From Patella vulgata (taxonomy: Eukaryota; Mollusca; Gastropoda; Patellidae): a stretch of DNA of 64,000 nucleotides. Shown in pieces: positions 11,701 to 21,365 of the stretch (positions are counted from its first letter, which is position 1; the number at the start of each line of letters is the position of its first letter). A model generated the notes under the pieces. The model worked only from the letters and a program-made list of their open reading frames with translations, was not told the origin of the DNA and searched no databases. Location of the stretch: the NCBI RefSeq assembly GCF_932274485.2, contig NC_065879.2, positions 19,580,591 to 19,644,590 on the forward strand, given 5' to 3'. Both the position numbers and the translations under genes were made by a program.

Positions 11701-14700
11701 TATTACACAATGTCTTGCCACGAGACCTTTAAACAGCTTAAAATACAGACACTATCGAGCAAGTGCATTTCACAGAAATACGTCACACAGGTCCAATATT
11801 TCAACTAGTATAAATAATATATGCTTGGCACATTGCCTGTACCATTATTTGAAATAATGGTACGCCAACATCAAAGGATGACGTCACATTTGTATTTTAA
11901 AATAACTTATTAATATTTATCATTATGTAATTTACCTGATCCAGTATTAACGACTACAACCGGTGTACCTGTAGAGGTGGTACTAGATAAATGTGATGGT
12001 TTAGGTAATATTTTACTAGTTGTACCTTGGATACTCTGTGTAATAATCTTCATACCTATAACAAAAACATCAATAAATACAGACTAAGCTGGGAGATATG
12101 GCTTGGTGAGTAAGACGTTGACTTGCTAACCCAGAAGTCCTGTGTTCGATCCTGGTGTTGGCCCGTAAAGGTTTTTCAGGATTTTCTGGCGTGTTTCCGC
12201 CTTGTCGGTTGTGCAGGACTGGGGGCCTGGGAAGTAACAATGTATAGTCATTCGGACAGGACAAAAAAGCGAGGTCCTGTTTGCAATAACCGCATGCACG
12301 TAAAAGAACCCTTGACAGTTGGAATTTGAGATAAGAGTAGTCAATAGAGCGGCTGTCCAGGCAAAATTTTTCGCATATAGTACACTGCTTGGCATATGCC
12401 TGTCTTCATTAGCCCAATTAGAGCAGAGCAGTACGTGGTTAAACCCAATTTCATTTCATGTCATTAGAAATCTTAGATTGCAAGACAATACCTAAATATT
12501 TTCTTTGGTCAACAATCTTTTTCATATGTTGCGTAAAATTTATGGAATAAAATTGCCCAGATTTTAAGGACCTGTTCTAAGTGTTATAACTTTTAAAAGT
12601 CAACTTTAGGATGTACTTTGTCAAATTGTTTTGTACTGCCATCTTGTTTTAGACAATGTTTCATTAAGAGAAACTCACATCCATCTTGTTTTAACATGAG
12701 CAACTTACGACCATTCTGTTTTATCTATATTGTTGGTTTAAACAATGTTTTAACAAGAGCAAGTTACGGCCATCTTGTTTTAACAAAAGCAAGTTACGAC
12801 CATCTTGTTTTAACAAGAGCAACCAACAGCCATCTTGTTATATGTTTAGAGAATGTTTCAACAAGAGAAACTTACCGCCATCTTGTTTTATCTGTATTGT
12901 AGGTTTAGACAATGTTTTAACTTGTATATTCTGTAATGACTGGGGTGATGGATGAACAGGTTGTGATGTCATTGGTATAACTACTCCAGGTTTATGTTGC
13001 TGAAAAATAAACATACCATTAAAATCATTTTTCCGAAACCAATTGTTTAAGGCATGTCATCCCCCTAGTCATAAACTACTTGAATTTCTCAATTTCATAT
13101 ATTATAATTTTGATAATAAAGACAGAAAGATAAATGGGGTTCAACGTTCGCTGGACACAAACTAGGTCATTTCAGGACTGCAATATGGTTCAATTTTATT
13201 TCAATAATTCCCTTACGTGCAAGGATTTTTATCAGTGGGAGGAAACTGGAGTACCCAGAGAAAACCCATGAGGTTGGACAGATGACCCTACTCCTTGTCA
13301 TGTTTAAGCGGGGAATCGAAATCACGCGACTTGACTCAATGACAGACGCTGTAATTTGACGCGCTGCATGTGTTAACCCAATGTCCCCTTTCATAATAAA
13401 GAGAGAGAGAGAGAAATGGGGTTTAACGTCCACACGACACAAACTAGGTCATTTCGGGACTAACATATGGTTTAATTTTATTTCATTAATTCGCTTGCGC
13501 GTAGGGGTCTTTAGCAGTGGGAGGAAACCGGAGGACCTGGAGAAAACCCACAAGGTTTTTCATAATAAAAGATGTATATATTTTTATACGTACTGTAGGA
13601 AATCTCTGTCGTGGTATTGTTCTAAATCTTGGTTTACCGGCTAGTGTAGGACTAAATGATGGTGGTGAACCCATTAAAGGGGAATGTGTCGATACTACAA
13701 CAAAACATATCAAATATAAATACCTTGCAGATAATATCAATATCGGACTCAACCAATTAGTTGTCCATTAAAAACAGACATTTTCTTTCACGATAAGAAT
13801 AAAAAAAGAGAGACATGTTGTCATGAAGCCATGGATAGAGGATATTTGATACAGCCGAGGTTCAGTCTAATACTATATCTAGGCCCAACGAGAGACTGAA
13901 TCAACTAAAAATTTAGTTTAGATATCCAGAAAATGAAATATACATCCACAGCAGCTAAATTGTCAGAACCGTCCTTAAAAGTGGTTGCATTGTGAATCTG
14001 ATTTTACATTGTACAATGAGTATAATTATGATTAATGGATTGTTAATTGTAAATTGTTAAGTAAAGTAGTCCTGGACAATTTGGAGACAGGTGGATATCA
14101 TATAAATATACTGATAATAATAAGACACAGCAGGCTTAAATGAGGGTATTGTAATATAGTGTCCAGATAATCAAGCCTACATTGCCCAGATGATCCATGT
14201 TACACATTAAGTGACTCGAGTGTCTGGGTAATCTGGATACAGGGCTGTCGGTAATTTTTCACAGATGATTAGCAGCACTGCTAATCAAAAAGTCCAATTT
14301 TGCCAAATTTGATTAGCAAATTTAAAAATTGATTAGCAAATTTAAAAATTGATTAGCAGTTTTTCAGTTTCAAATCAACATAAAACACCTAAATAACAAG
14401 ATTATTTTAATTTTAATTGATAGCAAATGATTAGATTTCATTCTTAAGATTTTTTAGAATTTTAGCACTTCCACAGCTAGCTGTGAACATTTCTGAATGA
14501 ACGTAGACTTTTGTTAGGCCTTATGTCTGAAGCCAATTCTTGGCAGTGGCTTCTTATTTCTTCGTTAGAAAACAATTTCGTCTGCTTTTTATCGTGTGTT
14601 ATTATTTTTGTTCAATCGGAAGCACGCGGTATTTTACGAATAATCTCGATTAACTAGACGCACGCGATATAAACAATAATAGTTTACGGGAATTCTTACT

Positions 14701-17700
14701 TTTATTTCTCACTTTACAATACGTTTACACGTATTTATTTTTTATATTTTATTTACAATACGTGGGGGATACACTGAATTTATTTTTTTTCAAATTGAAT
14801 ACTGATATAATTACTCGAAATTGACATGTCTCGCAACGTGAGTGGTACTACTTGATTCCCTATTTCCGGTTTAATAGTCCCGATTCACAGAGTTATGTCC
14901 CTGTATTATATAGTATCATCAATTGAGTCTGGGTAGTTTATAAAATTTATTTGATATTTTATACACGTTGAAAGTGTTGAGAAATGTGGATAAATCTTTG
15001 TGTCAATATCCAAAATGACAGGCATATTAATGATTCGCAGTTACTGCGAATCAAAAACGTTAGATTTTAATTTTTGATTAGCAACGGACAAAATATGTAT
15101 CGCAAATTGCGCTGCGCTACTGGTAGTCGGCAGCTCTGTCTGGATAGTATATAAGTACAAGTTCATCAACACACATGATATAACTACAGGTATAGAATTA
15201 TTTCAACTTACTTGTTGTTGTTGGTGATGTAAATGCATGCGATGAAACTGTGACGATGTTAGGCGATGATATTGATACAGGCGGACTACTAGGCATCATA
15301 ATAGAACCACGCGTCATACTGGCTAGAGCTGTTGACGTGGCCGTAGAAGCACGTACTATTGGTACGGATACTGATTTATGTAAAACTGTTGGGGTCATGG
15401 ACTGTCCTGAACTTGTTACAAGAATAACCTAAAATAACAAACAAAAAACCCATAAACATCAACGTTCGATTAGAGTTTGACACAAACTATTTGTTTATTA
15501 ATGGGCTTCTCTAATCTTTATCAAACAATGATAAAATATAACGAGGCAATATACACTGTCACCGAGGTATTATTTAATCTTTGTAAAAAGCATTCAAAAT
15601 TGACAATGTCTACCAGAGGCAAACTAGGTCATTTCGGGACAAACATATAGTACAATTTCATTTTAAAAATTTGCTTGTGTGTGCGGAACTTTAACAGTTT
15701 TAGGAATCCCAAGGACACTGAGAAAACCCATCAGGTATACGACCCTACTCCTTGTCATGCTGAAGCTTAGGATCAAACCACACTACTTGACTCAGTTACA
15801 AACCGTATGATATAAAAATCAAGCATTTCACCACTCAACCACCCCTTCCCCTCTCCCCAAATCTATAAAAATAATTTTAACCTTTGGTGGTTGTGAATGT
15901 GAAGTTGAAGGTATGCCACGCCCTTGGGGACTCTTACTGATGGTAATTTTAACGGGAGACATGGTATTATGGGAAGATTGCGGTGTTGAACTGTATGCTA
16001 TTCGTGGTGTCTGCGTTGACACAGACGAGAGATTCATTGTGTCAGAGGATTGGCTTCGTCGTCGTTTTCTAGTCTGTAATTCTTCCTCATCATCTGGATG
16101 TAAAACTCCTAAAATTTACAACAAAACTTTGACAATCATATAACGATTCAAATATAAATTATTAAAGAATACTATACACTGTATTGCAGGTATCATTTAA
16201 TCTTGTGTATTTAGCATTAATTTATCATACATTCATTCAATATCAATTCTCTGACTGAAAATTCATATAAGCATTTAAAATCACGAAAACTCATCTAATT
16301 TGTACTTGTGTCATGTTTAAAATGATACCCAGGTTGCAGTCCATTCACAGATTGTTCTCAACCTAATTGAAATAGATCACTTAAAAATAGATCAGCAAAA
16401 CAATTGGTACAGTTTAAATATGATCAATATTGTATACCGATACCTCAGATTCGCAAGAAATTTTTTTCAAAGGATCTGACAATTTTTAACAGTATCCAAA
16501 TTTTTTTTACATAAACTTTTATAGATAAAAACTATAAATTTAATTGTATTAATTTTGGTTTAAGGTTAAATTCTTTGAAATTTTAATTCTATGGCAAGTA
16601 AAACTGACTGGCAGTTCTTCAGACAACCAAATTTCACTGCTCATCATTTAAGACTGGCAAAGCTGACTGAAATTAGAGGCCTAATTCTGTCAATAAATAA
16701 GCAAAAATCACCTTTAATCTATATAAATAAAATCAAAGTATGTATGTGTGTGTATATGTGTGCATGTTCGCCCATCAAGCTTCGTCGACGCGCTCCATCC
16801 TCACATATGTGGTATCAAATCTACAAGCATGACCCTGTGAATGTTTAGGCCATTGAATTTGGACCCCAAGCGAATTGGGTCCCAGCAAATTGGGCTCCCG
16901 CCGATTTTGGGCCCCAGACAAAGCCGGGTATTCTGCAAGTATGAAATGAATTGGAGATTAACGTCCTACTGTTTAGCTCCGACTGGAGTAATGAAGACGG
17001 GCATACAACATACTGTGTTCTATAGTGAAATTTTGCTCGGACAGCGGCACTACGGCCTACGCTTATATCGAATTCCAACAGCCAAGGGTTCTTTTACATG
17101 CATTCCTAAACGTCGTCCCTTGCCAGAACCACTGCCTGCATATAATGTACCTTTAATATGGATTGATGCACCACTTGGTAGAACTACCACATTAGAAGTA
17201 GGACTGGCTGGACGAGATAATTTAGATGTTGATGTCCCTACTGATGACATACTGCTAGAATACATTGGTGGTGGTGGTACTGAAAGAAAAAGAAACAAAA
17301 TAATTATCAGAAACCAGTAGAAAAGGAGACAAGTTTGTCATTCTAGACAAATAATGTAAACAAGAGAGTGAGAGAGAAATGGTTTTTAACTACCACTCGA
17401 CACAAGCCAGATCATTTTGGGACTAACATATGGTTCAATTTTATTTCAATGAGTCACTTGACTCAATGACAGATGTTATGATTTTATGAGCATGTTTTCA
17501 ACCTTCTAGATCAACCAGTGAATGGAATTTAGAATCTCAAGACAGGTTTAACCACTACAGCCTTTCCAGGGAGGAAAATTTTAGCCTAAGAACAGCATTT
17601 CTGTCTACTCTTCACTGATTTCCTACTATCACGGTTTTCATATCACCCGAACTTGTGCTAACCCTGACAAGTGGTTATTGGGTTGGATAAAACCTGAGAG

Positions 17701-18927
17701 TCTTCCCTGGCCAAGCTGGGATTCGCTGAGAAACAAAAAATCTTTCATAAAAAGGTATCAGTTTTGGTACTTTTTAACATCTACATGTATGTGTTCTATA
17801 TACATTGAAAAAATTAAATAGGAATTAAAATATGACCAACCATCTCGACCAGCTGTATTCTTAGGCATTGGTAACATCGCATTTTTCTCTGCCTGAGCAT
17901 TAGCCACCTGATTGGCTGTAACAGTAAATGCTGTCTGTGGTACAAGACGTGGCATCAATGGTATCAATCTTCGGCCCTCTATCAACCATTCTGACGTTGT
18001 GTTAGACCCTGCTATACTGTAAATAGTAGAAAGTTGTAATGAAAGCCAGCACACAAAGGATGGTCAACCTCTGACGCATGCTTCACACTTGGCACACTGG
18101 ATGATTATTGGTGCTTTGCATCTCTGTGAGAGTGAAGCGCAGTGCACTGAAACTGTCAGAGACTGTTGGCTTAAAAAAATTGAGATTGGAACCAGACAAA
18201 ACAGGCAGTGTGCCAGTCATAGTTACCCCCTACCAAATTGGGCGAGATTGCGTAGCTAATTTATCATTGACGTCATATACATATTTTCACACTTGTTGAT
18301 TTTTAACAAAATTAATTGAATAATCATACAATTCAAATTAAAAACAATTTTGAATTTCAAATGAAATTTTGCATCACTTGATAAACTTAATTATGTAGGT
18401 TTTTATTTGACAACAATCAGCTTCGCTCTACTCAGGGAATGTCAGTTACATATTAATTTTTAGCGATTTTATTATTTCATACATATCCCTTTTAGCAACA
18501 TTTACTAATAGAAATGGCACTGACTCTAGTAATTAGGATAGGGTTTGAATTCTAGTAAATACATTCAATTACTTGTGAGCTATTGTAGCAAACTTTTCAT
18601 CATTCACGGCTCGTCGGACTTCAGCTCTATGTCTCTCTGTTGAAATACTGAAATTAAAAGTAAACTTTAAATCATATTTGATATACATAAAGAAAATATG
18701 TTGTCAAAATCCACCATTGTTGACGTATTGTTTACATAGTCTTGTACAATTCTAGACACTAACCTTAAAATGTTTTGTAGATCAAGAAGTATTTTTTTCT
18801 TTTCTTTCGTCAGATCTCCCTGGGCTCTAAAAGCTGAGAGAACGGCCGAGTAACCTTCAAGTTCAAGTCGTCTCAACACTCTCTTACAATCATCTCTTGA
18901 CATATCAAGTAACATTGGCCACGACAT
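348..18927 (-). CDS. EMSY: EMSY-like transcriptional repressor, 18 coding exons, 3' end off the window
   Basis: The N-terminus (MSWPMLLDMSRDDCKR...) is an ENT domain, residues about 1-83, followed by the family's conserved blocks: EGRRLIPLMPRLVPQTAFTV, RPASPTSNVVVLPSG (about 161-175), a basic RKRRR cluster (195-199), SKPNVIVVQK, and DPETGLFY (about 808-815). In vertebrates EMSY is a nuclear chromatin-associated repressor that binds HP1/BS69-type proteins and BRCA2. Exons in transcript order: 18764-18927, 18573-18647, 17841-18016, 17151-17279, 15882-16108, 15212-15428, 13594-13694, 12876-12999, 11936-12055, 11157-11291, 9848-9963, 8989-9129, 8471-8588, 7984-8164, 4432-4508, 2934-3046, 2148-2586, 348-490. 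All have GT/AG borders and compatible phases, giving 932 codons without a stop. The start is the ATG that begins the ENT domain; an AG acceptor just upstream implies a 5' UTR exon. The human protein is about 1,320 residues, so this one is shorter here and lacks its C-terminal exons. Confidence 0.93.
570..1562. repeat. Composite tandem repeat, 'gggccataactct' family
   Basis: The block begins with TAGGTTGCCAGGCAAC and runs through about five diverged units of roughly 145 bases, each with CAAGGGCCATAACTC, ATTGCTGAAATTCAATAG and CATACAGATCGGATGATAAC. It ends in a GACGGACGG...CATATGGGCGTATAAAA tail. A second copy with the same two ends lies at 27640-28490. Shared ends argue for a mobile element carrying an internal tandem array, class unknown. 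It lies in the EMSY intron between exons 17 and 18. Confidence 0.6.
2870..2975 (-). repeat. Duplicated 3' end and donor of EMSY exon 16
   Basis: The last about 35 bases of exon 16 plus its donor (...CAACTCAAG/GTAAGCTGTTT, donor at 2933) are repeated once in the intron 52 bases on, ending CTCTAG/GTAAGCTGTTT (donor at 2881). Both donors match the consensus. Use of the second would add 52 bases and shift the frame. Confidence 0.8.
3085..3235 (+). mobile_element. SINE-B 5' fragment (tRNA-like head)
   Basis: A tRNA-like head (GTGACTCAGTGATTTAGACG...) is followed by the family's GGCCGAGAAAGTTC segment; the copy is truncated and diverged. It sits in the intron immediately before EMSY exon 16. Confidence 0.45.
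3650..3988. mobile_element. hAT-type MITE with CAGGGTTCCCGCGG ends
   Basis: CAGGGTTCCCGCGG at the left is the exact inverse of CCGCGGGAACCCTG at the right. The 339-base interior is built of repeated TTCAAGGATATT motifs and has no open frame. The CAGGG end is typical of hAT elements; no clean 8-base target duplication was found. Confidence 0.65.
4182..4441 (-). repeat. 33-base minisatellite carrying the EMSY exon 15 splice donor
   Basis: On the minus strand about eight units of 33 bases follow directly from the end of exon 15. The exon end ATACTCTTG and donor GTAGGT recur in the units; GTAGGT is kept in seven of them. Because the unit length is a multiple of three, the array reads as a repetitive peptide in one frame. 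In the exon's own frame the first unit has a TAA, so only the exon-proximal donor keeps EMSY coding. Confidence 0.9.
4530..6095. repeat. About 31-base minisatellite (ACTATAACTAGCTTTACCAAATAAAC), interrupted
   Basis: Units of roughly 30-32 bases containing ACTATAACTAGCTT and CAAATAAAC occur at 4535-4565, 4770-4847 and 5853-6090. The array is interrupted at 4848-5852 by a pogo-like element inserted at a TA. Near 4567-4610 it is also interrupted by a fragment sharing the terminal sequence of the Tc1 element at 6374. It lies in the intron before EMSY exon 15. Confidence 0.75.
4848..5852. mobile_element. pogo/Tigger-like DNA transposon, 1,005 bases
   Basis: The ends CAGTGGACTCTGTCACATCC and its near inverse (GGATGTGACAGAGACCACTG) are flanked on both sides by TA, the Tc1/mariner-pogo target duplication. 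Joining the flanks restores a minisatellite unit. The only trace of coding is a 63-residue acidic minus-strand frame at 5178-5369 (MTEDGDDEEYTLTTDLTY...), which looks like the C-terminal tail of a pogo-type transposase. The catalytic region is missing, so it is a deletion derivative. Confidence 0.75.
6374..7897 (+). mobile_element. Tc1-like DNA transposon, 1,524 bases, decayed transposase
   Basis: Inverted terminal repeats of about 34 bases (starting TACTATTCAAAAAAAGTAGG) are bounded by TA on each side. The plus-strand transposase starts MRRLTQNERLRALGML at 6669. It carries a paired-type HTH with RPRSGRPR (the GRPR motif), then FSDESRF (first catalytic D), GGGSVMVWGGI, FQDDNARCHRA (second D) and SIEHVWDML (third acidic position). 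Two in-frame stops (TAG at 7062, TGA in RHD*FGGGS near 7218) and a frame change near the third catalytic residue show it is inactive. It lies in EMSY intron 14. Confidence 0.92.
8211..8371 (-). mobile_element. SINE-A copy
   Basis: Read on the minus strand this is the body of a tRNA-derived SINE with GTTTTCTC...CTCC and a terminal (TC)n tail. It lacks the tRNA-like head. Confidence 0.6.
8627..8660 (-). repeat. Decayed copy of EMSY exon 13 acceptor and exon start
   Basis: On the minus strand TTATTAG/GGTGGTACTGAGGTATC...AGAAATAAAG mirrors the real acceptor and start of exon 13 (TTTTTAG/GGTGGGGCTGCGGTACC...AGAAATAAAG at 8588), placed about 70 bases upstream in the intron. Confidence 0.75.
8665..8920 (-). 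mobile_element. SINE-A copy with (GA)n tail
   Basis: A 38-base GA run (TC tail on the minus strand) is followed by the SINE-A body. The diverged tRNA-like head ends at CCCAACCC. It lies in EMSY intron 12. Confidence 0.75.
9610..9820 (-). mobile_element. SINE-A copy
   Basis: The body and tRNA-like head are visible on the minus strand (GGTTTTCGATTCCCC as B box, GGGTGGCC near the start). It ends just before EMSY exon 11. Confidence 0.7.
10855..11133 (-). mobile_element. SINE-A copy, near full length
   Basis: On the minus strand it starts GGGGGTTGGGTGGTCTAGTG (A-box-like). It runs through GTTTCGATGCCC (B-box-like) and the body with CACTGCTAAAGACCC, and ends in a short TCTC tail. The head lies 24 bases from EMSY exon 10. 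Confidence 0.8.
12080..12462 (+). mobile_element. SINE-B copy, near full length, tRNA-derived
   Basis: The head GATATGGCTTGGTGAGTAAG (A-box-like) and TGTTCGATCC (B-box) are followed by a body with GTCATTCGGACAGGAC, CACGTAAAAGAACCC and TTCATTAGCCC. The CATTTCATTTCAT 3' end is typical of the family here. It lies in the intron between EMSY exons 8 and 9. Confidence 0.82.
12631..12923 (-). repeat. Minisatellite derived from EMSY exon 8 end and donor
   Basis: The exon 8 end (AAACAAGATGGCG) with donor GTAAGT is repeated six times downstream in the intron. Units are about 30 bases, and one longer unit (about 12703-12756) copies roughly 50 bases of exon. Donor positions in the copies read GTAAGT, GTGAGT, GTAACT (twice) or are lost. 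Confidence 0.85.
13119..13388 (-). mobile_element. SINE-A copy, near full length
   Basis: A minus-strand SINE-A with head, GATTTCGATTCCCC B box, body and short tail. It abuts another copy at 13400. Confidence 0.75.
13400..13557 (-). mobile_element. SINE-A copy, 5'-truncated
   Basis: The body and (TC)n tail of SINE-A on the minus strand, without the head. It ends about 35 bases from the donor of EMSY exon 7. Confidence 0.7.
14240..15138. mobile_element. hAT-type element, 899 bases, with 8-base target duplication
   Basis: The ends CAGGGCTGTCGGTA and CGGCAGCTCTG are inverted and imperfect. They are flanked by identical TCTGGATA (14232-14239 and 15139-15146). The subterminal regions carry repeated GATTAGCA motifs. 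There is no open frame, so this is a non-autonomous copy. It lies in EMSY intron 6. Confidence 0.85.
15600..15855 (-). mobile_element. SINE-A copy, diverged
   Basis: Minus-strand SINE-A with degraded body and head, ending about 30 bases from EMSY exon 5. Confidence 0.6.
16165..16480. mobile_element. Diverged fragment of the fold-back MITE family
   Basis: CACTGTATTGCAGGTATC...TTTAATCTTGTGTAT parallels the left arm of the fold-back element at 59188, with drift. A further scrap occurs near 15555. Confidence 0.4.
16950..17105 (-). mobile_element. SINE-B 3' fragment next to EMSY exon 4
   Basis: On the plus strand GAGATTAACGTCCTACTG...CAAGGGTTCTTTTACATGCA is the inverse of the SINE-B 3' half. It begins about 45 bases after the exon 4 donor. 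Confidence 0.7.
17363..17520 (-). mobile_element. SINE-A copy, internally deleted
   Basis: A (GA)n tail, the start of the body and the tRNA-like head are present, but the middle of the body is missing. Confidence 0.6.
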
Positions 18928-20637
18928 CTTCACATTGATCCTTGAAAACAAATTAAAAACAATCCATTTAGAAATAAAATCTAATAATATATATGAAATA
19001 AAACGGGGTTTAACGTCCTACTGTCCTGTCCGGCTAAAGAAGACTGGCATAGGACCATACACTCATACAGTGTGCTATGCTGGAAATTTAGCACTGACAC
19101 TCTTTTCTGTTGGCTATTTTCAACAGAATTCATGTACAAATAGCCTTAAGCAACTACGTCTATAGCTGTGTACAAGTTACTACCCAGTTTGTTTGATAGG
19201 TCAATTAATTGGCTTGATTTTTTTCCATAGCTGACTGCACTTGCTTGGATTTAAAATCCATACTATACTGATTTTTCTACAGTTACAGTTTGCATTGAAA
19301 AGGGTCTTACTGAGTGAAAAAACTACCAGGTCAAAGTATATTTGCTATCGCATGAAAAACCATTGGTTTTATGTGGAAGTTTAGATGGCATTACAAATCC
19401 CTGAGTTTTCTTTTGTTTTACCAAAAAATAACTTTCACCTCACTAATTTTTATTCCTGTTTTCTGCATCAATAATAAGTTATTCTCCAAAATTCATACCT
19501 TAAAATAATTCTTTTGTTTGTCCGTAATCAATATGGGATAATAGAGGTTAAATTTGGTTATTGAAAACCACAATATCAATAAAAACTGAATTTGTAAACC
19601 ACGACAAAAATATTTTTATTAAAACGCCGCCATTGCAATTTTGCGGGAGGCTATTGCGCGTGCGTGAAATATTATCCATGTTTTCGTATAAAATATGATA
19701 TACAAATTCTTTGTTTGTGCAAATTCTTAAATGATATTATGACATTTAGTATACTTATCTTTAACATAGTTCACATGATTTCGGGTTCTTTATCTATGAT
19801 CTAATGAATGATTTTTTTTCGTGATTGTGAAACAGCGGCTATAACTTTCCTCTCTCTCAATGTTTGAAGGTCAAGGTTGTTATTGTTTACATGTTGAAGC
19901 TTGTGTTTGTAAACTTTTTCTTTGTAAATTTTCTGCCGTTTATAATAAAGTATTTTTGAAAATTAATTTTTTGTCTGCACACTGTAAGTATAAAGCTGCG
20001 AGGCGCACGTATTTTTTTAAAAACTTTTTTGAAAGATCCTAAGTCGATGGTTTGTCTTGAGATTATCAGACCTCATTTTTTGTCCCATCCAAAAGATTAA
20101 ATAAATATAAACAGAATACTTTACTTTTTTCGATGTCAATGAGTTTCTTTTTGGAAAATTAGTACATTTACAAAACTACATGTTATACATGTGTAGCCTG
20201 ATATACTGAAGTGTACTGTTAGCATAATTTACCCAAATTCACCCAAATCTACCCAAATCCATCGTTATTTCAACCCATAAGCCAATAATTTATACTGCAC
20301 ATTTGTTGTTGTTCATGGTGTTTAACGTCCGCATCCACCGAGGGTGATATCTCAGACAAGTTGTCTTATTTTTATTATCTTAACTCACATGTATGTGTCT
20401 TTCCTGTGTGAGTACACAGAATAATCCCGCTAGGTTGAGGAGGTGCCTCTATCTCCAAGACACATACAGTCACACCAGGGATCGAAACCACGACGGAAAC
20501 TCCTGTTAAAACAGCATGATAATTAATTACACGATGCCCGAGATGCAGTGCATGTTATCTAAACTAAAATGTTATTCCGTTAACCGTGCAGGTTTATTAA
20601 TGTAAACTTATTCTAATTTCAGAGTACGTTATGTAAG
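18928..20637. promoter_or_regulatory. Divergent EMSY/CEP19 intergenic region with candidate shared promoter
   Basis: EMSY reads left and CEP19 reads right from this 1.7 kb gap. At 19621-19670 there is a CpG-rich patch, unusual in this AT-rich window. On the minus strand it contains AATGGCGGC at 19626-19634, which matches the core of the YY1 motif, and next to it a GCGCGTGCG stretch resembling an NRF1 half-site. An acceptor directly before each start codon (minus strand near 18940, plus strand just before 20623) implies non-coding first exons inside the gap. A good donor (ACT/GTAAGT at 19983) could end the CEP19 leader exon. A minus-oriented SINE fragment lies at about 19003-19110, and a second repeat with a SINE-like 'gatcgaaaccacg' lies at about 20315-20500. 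The shared-promoter role is inferred. Confidence 0.5.
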
Positions 20638-21141
20638 ATGGGTGATGGGGATGAATATCTGATAAAAAAATGTGGACTCAAGTTTGATCCGCCATCTTTA
20701 GTGTTGGCTTATGTTGATATAAAAACCAACAAACTTCGACGGAGAACAATGCCGCTACGAGACTTTCACAAAAACTCTAAACTAGACGAATTTATTACAG
20801 AATTAAAATCCGCAAAACATGGACAATTTGTGAAATTAATTCCAAGAGGACAGCTTGTTCGGTTGTTGACTATTGTTAAAGACAAATTAAACGGAATGAG
20901 TCTGGAGGCAAGCCTTGCACGAAACAGTGAATTAGAAAAAATAGATCCTGAAGAAAATCTGAACAAAGTTGACGATGAAACGTTACAACGCAAAAAATTA
21001 CAAATGGATGCTTTGTTTGAAAAGAATCGTAAAAAACCTGGTGATCCAGGATTTGAGTATGACATCGAAGTAGATTTTGAAAATCAAGCAAAAATTGAAT
21101 CATCAGGTTGGGATTCTGATGGGTCTGATCCCGAATTTTGA
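20638..21141 (+). CDS. CEP19: CEP19, centrosomal protein of 19 kDa
   Basis: A 167-codon open frame encodes the whole protein in one exon. Recognisable family blocks are IKKCGLKFDPPSLVLAY near the N-terminus, RRRTMPLRDF, the acidic IDPEENLNKVDDETL segment, LFEKNRKKPGDP, FEYDIEVDF, and a C-terminal SSGWDSDGSDPEF that parallels the vertebrate CGWDTESADEF ending. Vertebrate CEP19 is 163-167 residues, so the length fits. CEP19 sits at the mother centriole/basal body, binds CEP350/FOP and recruits RABL2 to start ciliary transport. The ATG is chosen because a TTCTAATTTCAG acceptor lies 15 bases upstream, so a non-coding leader exon is spliced to it. A PLE-like repeat lies directly downstream and supplies an AATAAA near 21320. 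Confidence 0.95.
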   Translation: MGDGDEYLIKKCGLKFDPPSLVLAYVDIKTNKLRRRTMPLRDFHKNSKLDEFITELKSAKHGQFVKLIPRGQLVRLLTIVKDKLNGMSLEASLARNSELEKIDPEENLNKVDDETLQRKKLQMDALFEKNRKKPGDPGFEYDIEVDFENQAKIESSGWDSDGSDPEF

Positions 21142-21225
21142 AAATCTAATGAAATTCATTGCCTTAGGTTACACCACTTCGAAATTTTGTTCTTCTGGAA
21201 AGCTTATTAAAGATACTCTTTGATT

Positions 21226-21365
21226 GGCATTTAGCGATCAGGAAACACATTAACAGAACACAGTTTTTATCGTGCTTGATAAGAATAAGTGAATACTTGT
21301 TGAAACGTTGTGCTTTTAGAATAAAACTAGTGATTGTTTCCCATAAAAACTGTGTTTTGTTAATA
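21226..21365 (+). mobile_element. Penelope-like 3' segment, single copy
   Basis: TGCTTGATAAGAATAAG...TTGAAACGTTGTGCTTTTAG followed by AATAAAACTAGTGATTGTTTCCC matches the palindromic element at 60053-60380. The 'GAAACGTYGTGC' block with a preceding hairpin is typical of Penelope-like ends; the class is inferred. Confidence 0.4.

Noticed and set aside
12070-12395. Open frames on both strands near 12.1-12.4 kb
   Set aside because: They fall entirely within a tRNA-derived SINE and are not conserved between SINE copies.
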